DNA of 51,832 bases from Alkalilimnicola ehrlichii (GTDB taxonomy: Bacteria > Pseudomonadota > Gammaproteobacteria > Nitrococcales > AK92). How positions within the stretch are numbered: the stretch's first letter is position 1; every line of letters starts with the position of its first letter. This document shows, in pieces, positions 27,481-35,312 of the stretch. The notes under the pieces were generated by a model. It saw only the letters and a program-made list of their open reading frames with translations. It searched no databases and was not told where the DNA came from. The position numbers and the translations under genes were made by a program. The stretch spans positions 1-51,832 of the forward strand of contig NZ_NFZV01000029.1 of the NCBI RefSeq assembly GCF_003399765.1. The letters run 5' to 3'.

Positions 27481-28506
27481 ATGATCAGGCTTAAGGACAA
27501 CAAGCACGGCTTTGCCATCGACCATATCGCTACCTGCGACTTCGATCGCCTGGTAAGCGTTGATAATGCAAGCATCCTCGCGGCATCCGGACATGCCAAC
27601 CGGAAACGGCTGACGAACTTCATCGAGCGAGAAATGGGGATCGTGCACCGTTACCACTGCCCGGCCGAGAAAGATGCGCTGGATCTTGCCAGGGACGCAC
27701 TTTGCAAACTCCTGGAGCTGGCTCCCGAACTTCGGGAAGAAGCCGACTTCGTTATCTACGCCGGTATTTCAAACCCGCTCCCCGTGAGCACGCACAGCGC
27801 GCTTTTGGCACACGAATTCGAGTTCAGCGGCAAACCAAGCTGCTGGGATATAAAGTCCGGTTGTTCTTCCGGCGTGCTTGCATTAATCCAGGCGGCGCAA
27901 TATATGAGTATGGGCGCTCGCCGCGGGGTGCTGATCGCCAGCGAAACTTTAAGTAAGTTCAACAATCCCAACGCACTTCAGATGACGGCCGCCGTCGGCG
28001 ACGGTGCGGTCGCTCTGGACTTGCGGGCTTCTTCGCAATGGCTGATCAAATCGATCGTTCACGGCACCGACCCAAGATTCGCCAAAGGCATGCAGGTGCC
28101 GGGTAAATACCCCTACCCCAGCTCAACGCTCGAACCGGACCAGTACCATTTTCACTTTGAAGAAAAAGCGCAAGGTCTACAAACACTTGCCGGCTATTGG
28201 CAAAGCTCGCTAAGAGATTTGCTAGAACTCGCGGAGCTGGACGGAGCGGACATTGCTTACTACATCGCACATCAGATCGACGGCCGGAAAAATCGTGCCT
28301 TTGCCCACGCCTGCGGAATTCCCGATCATGCGATAGCCAGCAACTTTCGCCGCTACGGCAACATGGGCTGCCCCACGGTATTCATTAATCAATACGCTTG
28401 GCAGCAAGCCCCGAGTTTCTCGCCCGCAGCCGGCGAACACTGGATATGGCACGCGGTCGGCGGCGGCTTTAGCTGGGCAGGTTTATGCATGCAATACACC
28501 GGTTAG
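27481..28506 (+). CDS. KAS III-like beta-ketoacyl synthase (FabH-like)
   Basis: 341 residues from the ATG at 27481, with AAGGA six bases upstream. Thiolase fold with the KAS III triad: Cys128 in IKSGCSSGVLAL, His264 in AHQIDGRKNRAF and Asn294 in RYGNMGCPTVF. The family's PHQAN becomes AHQID and GNTSAAS becomes GNMGCPT, so it is far from housekeeping FabH and closer to secondary-metabolism KAS III enzymes. Condensing of an acyl group with a malonyl unit is expected; substrate unknown. It reads as fused to the upstream LysR only because of a base missing there. Its stop overlaps, tail to tail, the stop of the carboxyltransferase-like gene by four bases. Confidence 0.85.
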   Translation: MIRLKDNKHGFAIDHIATCDFDRLVSVDNASILAASGHANRKRLTNFIEREMGIVHRYHCPAEKDALDLARDALCKLLELAPELREEADFVIYAGISNPLPVSTHSALLAHEFEFSGKPSCWDIKSGCSSGVLALIQAAQYMSMGARRGVLIASETLSKFNNPNALQMTAAVGDGAVALDLRASSQWLIKSIVHGTDPRFAKGMQVPGKYPYPSSTLEPDQYHFHFEEKAQGLQTLAGYWQSSLRDLLELAELDGADIAYYIAHQIDGRKNRAFAHACGIPDHAIASNFRRYGNMGCPTVFINQYAWQQAPSFSPAAGEHWIWHAVGGGFSWAGLCMQYTG

Positions 28507-29888
28507 CCGACTTCCATCAGCGGCGGCGGCGAGGTGGCGAATAACGTCTTCATGACGACGCCGGCCAAGCCGTCGATACTAATGATGCCGTCGAGAATAC
28601 CTGCCTCGACCACATCGCTGCAGTCGTCTTTCTCCTCGGCACGAGCAGCATTCCATTGCGCTAGCAACGGTGCCGACCCGGACAGCAACTGCTCAATGAT
28701 CGAGTGATGCATAACGCCAAGTTGCAAACCGGCCAGCCCGTAAGTCGCTTCCGCACCGTATACCTTGGGCATGCCTAACGAATTAGCGCCGCCGAAACCA
28801 CGACCGATGACAACCCCCATCTTGCGGTAAGGATAATTAATCACCTCTTCCGTCACGCTCAGCAGCTGCTCCAGCACCCGCTGATTTTGACCGTCGAACC
28901 GAGGGTCGACACCGGGCGTATCGAGCAACACCAATAACGGTAGCCTTAGTGCCCGAAATAGCTGCAAGGCCTCCCGGTATAGCACCAGGGAACGAAAAGC
29001 GAACATATTGTTCACCTGCCCGGGCGGGTTTAGTAACACTCCCAGCCGACGCCCACCAAGTTCGGCAACGAACGCCTGGAGCCGAGAGTCGTACCCTGGA
29101 AATACCTCCAGCGCTCGGCCACCAAGTGCCTGCAAAAGCGAGGAGACGGTCAGCGCTTGCCCCGGCGCTACTTCTTCGTAAGGTATTGCCGGTAACGGTC
29201 GGTCGCCGCCTAAGTACTTGAGCACGTATGCCGCTCGCATCATCATATCGCCCAACCGATCAGGTAGCTCATGAATCAACCCGGAGCGGTGGTATTCCGC
29301 TTCGGTAGCGGCCACTTCGGAGAATGCTATACGCTGGCCGAAAAACAATTGAAAGACTTCCGGCCCGGTTAAGCTCAATGTCGCTCCCGTCCCCGCCGCT
29401 AACCGGTAGTGCCCTAAGCCGAACACTAGGGCTCCGAAACCAAGACAACGCCCCTGGCACGCAGTAACTAATAACTGCCGTCGTTTAAAACGGAGCAACG
29501 CGGGAATAAGACCGAACACATCGGCGAAGATCGTGCGCCCTTCCATAAAGCGCAAGCCAAGGGAGTTAACCACCAACAACAGCGGCTGATGGCGTTGTTC
29601 GACGGCTCGTAAGAAGGCAAGAAACCGCCGGCACACCGAGCGGCCGAAGCTTCCCCCTTTGACGCGAAAGTCCCACCAGCCCACGGCAACCGGTTGCCCG
29701 TCTATCGTTCCGGATAACAACCAAATACCGTCCGCGCGCAGGCGGTCGGGACGCTCGCAGTCGACGGGCATGAACAATTCGACCTCGTCGTCCAAACACC
29801 CCTGCAAGGCCTTGATCGCCGGTAAATTCTTAAGACTGGCGCTGAGCCAATGATAATCGCTCGCTGTCGTTTCGACCTGATATTCCAT
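28503..29888 (-). CDS. Acyl-CoA carboxyltransferase-like protein (propionyl-/acetyl-CoA carboxylase beta family)
   Basis: 461 residues from the ATG at 29888 (AAGAAGG upstream); a longer opening exists but is not conserved. Two crotonase-fold halves. The N-terminal half has QPVAVGWWDFRVKGGSFG and GRCLGFGALVFGLGHYRLA, the oxyanion-hole region of the family. The C-terminal half has LLVLLDTPGVDPRFDGQNQR and VIGRGFGGANSLGMPKVYGAEATYGL, matching carboxylase beta subunits. No biotin carboxylase or biotin carrier gene is present, so it may share those of the cell, decarboxylate a malonyl-type substrate, or act without biotin. It lies 146 bases downstream of the SDR and KAS III genes on the same strand; it likely supplies or consumes malonyl-like extender units (inference). 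Confidence 0.8.
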   Translation of the reverse strand: MEYQVETTASDYHWLSASLKNLPAIKALQGCLDDEVELFMPVDCERPDRLRADGIWLLSGTIDGQPVAVGWWDFRVKGGSFGRSVCRRFLAFLRAVEQRHQPLLLVVNSLGLRFMEGRTIFADVFGLIPALLRFKRRQLLVTACQGRCLGFGALVFGLGHYRLAAGTGATLSLTGPEVFQLFFGQRIAFSEVAATEAEYHRSGLIHELPDRLGDMMMRAAYVLKYLGGDRPLPAIPYEEVAPGQALTVSSLLQALGGRALEVFPGYDSRLQAFVAELGGRRLGVLLNPPGQVNNMFAFRSLVLYREALQLFRALRLPLLVLLDTPGVDPRFDGQNQRVLEQLLSVTEEVINYPYRKMGVVIGRGFGGANSLGMPKVYGAEATYGLAGLQLGVMHHSIIEQLLSGSAPLLAQWNAARAEEKDDCSDVVEAGILDGIISIDGLAGVVMKTLFATSPPPLMEVG

Positions 29889-30034
29889 AAACCTTCTTCC
29901 TTGAACCCGGGGTAGCTCCCCGCCGTCCCTATCGGTTTGGTAAAACGAGAAAATGCAGATTCCCGGTAAACCTCGCTTTGGCAACTACCGCGACTTGCCG
30001 AAAAATGTGTTTTGCAAACGCACCCTGGTCGAGC

Positions 30035-30754
30035 TCAGGCGGCAGGAACATTGAGCTCGGCCCCGTTTCCAAACTGCTCCGGTTGCCACAAAGCCTGGCA
30101 AACGGCAGCCGCCACCTCGGCTTCGCTGATGGTTTGCTCGGCAACCGTTGCTCGCAGTCGCCGGGTACGCTCGTTCAACACCAATCCTGGATTCACTAAT
30201 TGACAATAAATGCCGCGCTTACCGTATTCGCTAACCAGGCTATTTTTTAACCCGACCAAACCGCTTTTCGATACGTTATATGCTATTTGGCCGGGAATCC
30301 CATAGCGATAAGCCTGCGAGCCTATTAAAACGATATTTCCCCCTCTCGAACGCCACTCCTTTATACATAACTGCAACAAATAAAGGGTATTAACGAGGTT
30401 AGTGCGCAGGCAGGAAAGCAGTACGTCGTAATCGGCATTATGCGCTTTGCGCGGCCCTAAACGATGCACGGGGTTATCCCCCACGTTGGCGATAACTCCT
30501 GCCGGTGGCCCCGTCAACTGCAAGAGCCGCTCCCAACTATTCGCTATCTGCTTGCTGTCGGCATGATCGCACTGCAGCGCGATGACCCGCCCTTTCTCCG
30601 CCAACTGTTGGCGGGCCGCCTCCAACCCGGCTGGATCGCGCGCGGTGATCGCAACCTGGCAACCGTACTCGCTCAGCAAGCGCTCCGCGCAGGCAAAGCC
30701 AATACCTCGGCTTGCCCCTGTGACCAACACCGTATCCTGTCGCATCAATGCCAT
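30035..30754 (-). CDS. Short-chain dehydrogenase/reductase (FabG-like)
   Basis: Classical SDR of 236-239 residues. The cofactor motif is VLVTGASRGIG and the active site is IGSQAYRYGI with YNVSK (Ser, Tyr and Lys about residues 143, 156 and 160 counted from the inner ATG at 30745). The family NAG motif is replaced by IANVGDNP. The end, after the last helix, is short. Two starts are possible: ATG at 30754 and at 30745, which overlaps the stop of the upstream KAS III gene (TGATG), so translation is coupled. That pairing suggests it reduces the 3-oxoacyl product made by that synthase. A longer opening upstream lies inside the KAS III gene. Confidence 0.85.
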   Translation of the reverse strand: MALMRQDTVLVTGASRGIGFACAERLLSEYGCQVAITARDPAGLEAARQQLAEKGRVIALQCDHADSKQIANSWERLLQLTGPPAGVIANVGDNPVHRLGPRKAHNADYDVLLSCLRTNLVNTLYLLQLCIKEWRSRGGNIVLIGSQAYRYGIPGQIAYNVSKSGLVGLKNSLVSEYGKRGIYCQLVNPGLVLNERTRRLRATVAEQTISEAEVAAAVCQALWQPEQFGNGAELNVPAA

Positions 30755-31761
30755 CGCAGTAGCGCCGCCCCGCCGGTAAAACCTGCCCCCACCGCGCACA
30801 ACAAGACGCGGTCGCCCGAACCGATCTTGCCCTCGGCCACTGCTTCCGCCAACGCAATCGGCACACTACCGGCCACCGTATTGCCGTAACGAGGAAAATT
30901 AATATGTGTTTTGGCCGGAGGAACCCCGAGTTGCTCAATCACTTTCTGCAGCAAGCGACCGTTGGGCTGATGAAAAACAAAGAAGTCGATGTCCTCTAAC
31001 CGTAGAGCATTGCGCTCCAGCAGCTGCTCCGTCAGGCCGATAAAACCCTGCGCGGCATTGGTCGCAACGCGCGCGCCATCGGGCATCGATAACCGATGCC
31101 GACCTTGCCGAATGCTCTCCTCCGTACAAGGTTCGGCAGCACCGCCGGCCGGCACCATAACGGCATCGAAACCGCTCCCGTCGGCCATTAAAAGACAATC
31201 TTCAAAACCCTGCGTGCGGCCCGGGAGCGCGCTCACAACAACAGCGCCGGCACCGTCGCCATAGAGAAACGCAGTCCGTTTGTCGGACAAATTGAGTGTA
31301 CGGGAGCGGCAGTCCGCTCCGATAACCAGCACCTTGCGATCGCCTGTAGCCACGCAGCGCAGCGCTTGTTCTAGGCCATATAGGAAACCGCTACAAGCAG
31401 CGACGACATCGTGTGCGGGGAAACCCGAGCCGCCCAGCTTGTGCTGAACGATACAAGCCGTAGACGGCGTCGCATGATCCGGGGTTGAAGTGGCGACGAT
31501 GAGACGGTCAAGCTCATCGAGCGAACAGTCGGCGTTATCTAGCGCTTGCCGCGCGGCCGCGACTGCCAAGTCGGATGTCGTCATGCCATCGGCCAGAAAA
31601 CACCGGCTTTCGATCCCGATACGGCTGCGGATGAAACGTTCGCTTAACGTCAACCCGCTAAGCCGCATCAGATCGTCGTTGCTTAATCGGTTGGGGCCTA
31701 AAGCATAGCCGGTACCAACTATACCCATCCCTAAAGGCAAGCTGGCAAACAAGTCCTTCAA
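30745..31761 (-). CDS. KAS III-like beta-ketoacyl synthase (FabH-like), second copy
   Basis: 338 residues starting at a TTG at 31761, with GGGGGAG six bases before. Triad: Cys123 in VVAACSGFLYGLEQAL, His264 in FHQPNGRLLQKV and Asn294 in RYGNTVAGSVP. These are closer to true FabH than those of the KAS at 27481. The N-terminal GMGIVGTGYALGPNRLSNDDL and RSRIGIESR agree with the FabH fold. Overlap with the SDR gene implies a shared transcript, KAS III then SDR then carboxyltransferase. Two KAS III genes with SDR and carboxyltransferase in about 4.3 kb suggest a small dedicated acyl or polyketide product rather than general fatty acid synthesis, since no acyl carrier protein or acyltransferase is seen. 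Confidence 0.9.
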   Translation of the reverse strand: MKDLFASLPLGMGIVGTGYALGPNRLSNDDLMRLSGLTLSERFIRSRIGIESRCFLADGMTTSDLAVAAARQALDNADCSLDELDRLIVATSTPDHATPSTACIVQHKLGGSGFPAHDVVAACSGFLYGLEQALRCVATGDRKVLVIGADCRSRTLNLSDKRTAFLYGDGAGAVVVSALPGRTQGFEDCLLMADGSGFDAVMVPAGGAAEPCTEESIRQGRHRLSMPDGARVATNAAQGFIGLTEQLLERNALRLEDIDFFVFHQPNGRLLQKVIEQLGVPPAKTHINFPRYGNTVAGSVPIALAEAVAEGKIGSGDRVLLCAVGAGFTGGAALLRWH

Positions 31762-31837
31762 CGTATTCTCCCCCTAAAACGCGCTCCCAGCGACGGCCGG
31801 ATGTGTCGCTGCGCCGGCATTTACACGCAGCGCCGGG

Positions 31838-32380
31838 TTAATGATGGTGATGATGATCGTGCGACGTAGCGCTCGGCTCCGCAGCCGTACGATCGCCATG
31901 GCGCAATTCCATATAACGCGCCGTCTGCTCCTCCGTGAGAATAGCCGCTTGCCGCAGATGGGCCCGCAAATGGCTTTCGCGAATAACGCCCCGCAAACGA
32001 GCAATTTCCTGCACCGCGGCATTCAGCTTCACATCGTCGATCTGACCGGAAGTGAAAAGCTGTTGCAATTCATGTTCTTTCGCAACCAGCTCGGAGCCCC
32101 GACGACTTGTTTCGGCACGCATAGCGTCGAATAGCGCTTTGCTCATCTCCCGTTGCTCGTCGCTGAGGGAAAGCTCCTGCGCCAACTCCAGCACATGTCT
32201 CGGCCCTGGATAGCCGTTGAGTTCGGCTACGTTGGCAAACCCCATCCCTTGCCCGGCCAGAAACCCCTCCACCTCCTCCGGAGTTAATGCCTTCAGAGCG
32301 CGAGAGTCCTGGGCCAACGCCACAGAGCCGATAGCAAGCAAGAAAAGCGCCCAATAAACCTTACGACCGAAGCCCATCAT
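31838..32380 (-). CDS. Spy/CpxP-like periplasmic protein with histidine-rich C-terminus
   Basis: 180 residues. Signal peptide KVYWALFLLAIGSVALA. The mature protein is helical with two LTxxQ-like motifs of the Spy/CpxP/CnrX type: LSLSDEQREMSKALFDAM and ILTEEQTARYMELR. It also has the LIxxGxxDDxxLNAAVQEIARLRG linker typical of heavy-metal sensor members. The protein ends HDHHHHH, a natural metal-binding tail. Expected role: a periplasmic chaperone or metal-stress sensor. No two-component or ECF sigma gene is beside it. It lies 76 bases upstream of the TTG of the KAS III gene on the same strand, so co-transcription is possible. Confidence 0.82.
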   Translation of the reverse strand: MMGFGRKVYWALFLLAIGSVALAQDSRALKALTPEEVEGFLAGQGMGFANVAELNGYPGPRHVLELAQELSLSDEQREMSKALFDAMRAETSRRGSELVAKEHELQQLFTSGQIDDVKLNAAVQEIARLRGVIRESHLRAHLRQAAILTEEQTARYMELRHGDRTAAEPSATSHDHHHHH

Positions 32381-32487
32381 TCTCTTTCCCTTATCGAAAG
32401 CCGTTCGATAAACGGCCTATACGGCACCTAACCCCTACGCCCGTAGAGATCCAAACTTTTTCTAACGAACACCAGACGGTCAATCCG

Positions 32488-35025
32488 CTACGGAAATAAT
32501 GAAGCGCGCGCAAAAACCGTAAAACCAGCTCTGGGCAATTGATTAAACGACTCGACATCGCCGCCCATAAAGACGTGATCGCCCGCAACAACAAGGGTTT
32601 GCGGCGATGAGAAATCATGCGTTAAGCGAGAGTTGCCGCCCACTGCGCGCATGCTCTTGCGCTCGATCACTAAAATACTTTGCTCGGGCATCGCATGCGC
32701 CCGACGGTCGAAACCACCGACAAAAAGCCAGTCATCGGCGGCGGTCACAGCCGTAATTTCCATTTCCCCTTGGATAACGGGGTTGCCGCCGGCGACGGTC
32801 TGCCACGCCCCGGTGGCCGGATCGAACGACGCAACGCCAGCGAGAACATCCTCTCCCGTGCCATCGGGGTTTGGGTTGACAGCCGCGAAAGCACTCCCCA
32901 AGTAAAGCCGACCGTCGGCAACGGTAAGCGCATGTACCGGCCCGACGGTGGCAGGGCTCCACTCGGAATCGCGCGTACCGTTGCGTGCATCCAAGGCGAT
33001 AAGATCGACACCGGCGATGTAGACTGTCTCGTCAAGGTAAGCCATAGCCGCTACCGGCCCCGCTGCGGTGCCGGTTGGCTGCCAGGCGTTATCGAACGCT
33101 CCGCCGCTGAGCCCAAAGGCTGCCAACCCTGCCCGTTCTACGCCCTCCACCTTAGCGAAATCGCCGCCGACGAATAACCGTTGCGGCGACGCGGCGAGCG
33201 CGGTGACACTACCCTCCACTTTTGGATACCAGACAAGTCGCGCTTCGTTTGGCGTTGCAAAGCCCGCAAGGCCTTGCTGGGGTTCGCCGTCGATGTACGA
33301 GAATGCCCCACCGACGTAGAGCCTATCCTCCGCCACCAACAGCGCGTGCACCGGCGCATCCGGATTCGGCCGCCAGTCCTCGTCAAGGGTGCCGGCGGCA
33401 AGATCGAATGCTGCCAGATTCTTATGATCCGTTGTTTGCACCAACCGAAAGGCGCCGGCGACCATCACCCGCTCGTCGTGCGCGGCCAGCGCGAGCACAG
33501 GCTCGTCCACCGTCGGGCTGAACGGTTTCAAGCCACCGCTGGCAATATCGAAAGCGGCGAGCGTGAAACGCGGCTCCTCGTCCACCTCGGTAAAACTACC
33601 CGCCACAAACAAGGTGTTGTCATCAACCGCTAAGCGCTCGGCAAACCCTGCTTCAGGGCGCCCATCGGGGCCAGTCAGCGTTAGCGCCGGCCGCCAATCG
33701 TCAATTGGTCTTCCGTCTAGCGCTACGACGGCCGCAAGCCCGGCCTGCTCGCGGCCGCCGATCTCGTCGAACTCTCCAGCGACGAACAGGACGCCCTCTG
33801 CCAGGTAGAGATCCCGAATAGTCGGCGCATCGCCACGGCTAGATCGCAAATCGACATGCCAATCGCTTCTAAGGGCACCGTCGGCCAACGTCAGCGCCGC
33901 CAGTGCTTGCCGTGTCTCGCTCTCGGCGGTATAGCGAAAGCGCCCTCCGACATAAAGCGTCTCGGCATCGGCCGTTAACGCCCAGACCCGAGGCTGAACG
34001 GCAAACTCGCCGAAATCCGGCTCCCAGTCCAGCAAACGCCCCCCTCGGGCAAGGTCGAATGCCGCCAAACCGGGCCGAGAAACGCCACCCGCCTCAGCGA
34101 AGTCGCCGCCGACGAACAGGGTCTCGCCACGCATTGCCAATGCCTGAACGCTACCGCCCTGCAACTCTGCGTCCCAGTCGAGCAACTGACCCGTTTGGCT
34201 ATCGAGGACAGCCACATGCGAGCGTTGATCGCCGTTGACACGATCGAACTCGCCGCCGATGACCACATAATCCCCTGCCGCGAGGATACGCTCGATACGA
34301 GGTTCCGCAGCTTGGCTATAGCGAATGGAAGGTGCCCATTCGCGGTCGAGGCTGCCGTCGGGTAAGAACCGGGCTATACGTTCGCGGGCCGATCCATCGA
34401 CGACAGCAAAGTCTCCCGCGACATACCATCGACCGCTACCGTCGCTCGCCGCCGCCGTGACAGGCCCCCAATTGCCCACCGCCGGCAAAGGCCCCACCGG
34501 CTCGCCCTTGCCGCTAAATAACGCCGCGCCACCGGTGACCATCCCCAACTGTTCGAAGGCACCGCCGACTAACAAACGGTCTTCCCATACGGCGCCGGTA
34601 ATAATTCGCGGAAGGCGTTCGGCCCCGCCGCCGGCACCAAATCCAGGCAAGGTAGCCCGCGCGGCAACGTGCCGGCTGCGCTCTCGGTCATGCTCGGCAA
34701 CAAAGTAATATACGGTATCCGGATCCAGCTCGTCGCCGAATGCGGTTAGCGTGAGCTTGCCGCCGTCGGCGCGACGAAAGCCGCTGTGCGGGCAGCTTGC
34801 GTAGTTTTCCCACTCGCAATTCGGGTCGGAGGAATAAACGATGTTGACGGGGCGTTCGCTGCTCCAACGCAAATGAATCTGCATAATATCTGAGCGTGCG
34901 TTGAGGGTCAGCGCCGTGCCGGCATCTGGTCGGTCTCGACTTTCGCCGTCACAGCCTGCGGCGAGCCCAAGCAGCAAAGCGAGCATGACCCCTGCGCCTA
35001 ATTCCCGATAGCACCGCAGCCTCAT
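32488..35025 (-). CDS. Large outer-membrane beta-propeller lipoprotein
   Basis: 845 residues from the ATG at 35025; an in-frame extension upstream is AT-rich promoter sequence. The signal ends in a lipobox, LGLAAGC, with Cys25. After an N-terminal fibronectin-like region (to about residue 140) there are about fourteen repeats, each around a (L/V)(F/Y)VGG-x-F core such as LFVGGDFAEAGG, LYVGGRFRYTAE, LFVAGEFDEIGG, LYVGGAFSYIDG, LFVGGDFAKVEG and LFVGGFDRRAH, most followed by a GLAAFDLA-like strand. This is the delta-60 / WD-like propeller repeat of surface proteins; two propellers of seven are possible. It likely faces the cell exterior. Function unknown. Confidence 0.85.
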   Translation of the reverse strand: MRLRCYRELGAGVMLALLLGLAAGCDGESRDRPDAGTALTLNARSDIMQIHLRWSSERPVNIVYSSDPNCEWENYASCPHSGFRRADGGKLTLTAFGDELDPDTVYYFVAEHDRERSRHVAARATLPGFGAGGGAERLPRIITGAVWEDRLLVGGAFEQLGMVTGGAALFSGKGEPVGPLPAVGNWGPVTAAASDGSGRWYVAGDFAVVDGSARERIARFLPDGSLDREWAPSIRYSQAAEPRIERILAAGDYVVIGGEFDRVNGDQRSHVAVLDSQTGQLLDWDAELQGGSVQALAMRGETLFVGGDFAEAGGVSRPGLAAFDLARGGRLLDWEPDFGEFAVQPRVWALTADAETLYVGGRFRYTAESETRQALAALTLADGALRSDWHVDLRSSRGDAPTIRDLYLAEGVLFVAGEFDEIGGREQAGLAAVVALDGRPIDDWRPALTLTGPDGRPEAGFAERLAVDDNTLFVAGSFTEVDEEPRFTLAAFDIASGGLKPFSPTVDEPVLALAAHDERVMVAGAFRLVQTTDHKNLAAFDLAAGTLDEDWRPNPDAPVHALLVAEDRLYVGGAFSYIDGEPQQGLAGFATPNEARLVWYPKVEGSVTALAASPQRLFVGGDFAKVEGVERAGLAAFGLSGGAFDNAWQPTGTAAGPVAAMAYLDETVYIAGVDLIALDARNGTRDSEWSPATVGPVHALTVADGRLYLGSAFAAVNPNPDGTGEDVLAGVASFDPATGAWQTVAGGNPVIQGEMEITAVTAADDWLFVGGFDRRAHAMPEQSILVIERKSMRAVGGNSRLTHDFSSPQTLVVAGDHVFMGGDVESFNQLPRAGFTVFARASLFP

Positions 35026-35312
35026 TCCCTTCCCTCGCGCTGTCCGTTTCCCGGGGAAACCTATATTTATTAATAGTGCATCAAATAATACAACGAATTG
35101 ATCTTTTTGGAAGGCGAAATATATTGGCAATAATTTAATTATTTAATATATAAATTCTAAAACGGCATTCCCGATAACAGCGCCGGCGGGCTCTGCGAGA
35201 TACACCCCCCGTGCAGCGCGGAAGGCAAAGCGCGCGGCTTAGCGGTTCCCTTGCCTATGCCTATAGAGCGGGATACCGTAGGTTTATGGGCAACAAAGGC
35301 GGTCAAATACCT
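35026..35312. promoter_or_regulatory. AT-rich divergent promoter region
   Basis: About 290 bases between the lipoprotein gene and ppk. From 35060 to 35160 it is conspicuously AT-rich (TTTAATTATTTAATATATAA near 35135-35155) against GC-rich surroundings, fitting divergent promoters or H-NS-type silencing. No clear Pho box was found. Confidence 0.45.

Noticed and set aside
26407-28506. LysR-ketosynthase fusion protein as a novel regulator-enzyme
   Set aside because: The normal LysR C-terminus and stop appear one frame over, and the KAS has its own start. Best explained by one missing base.
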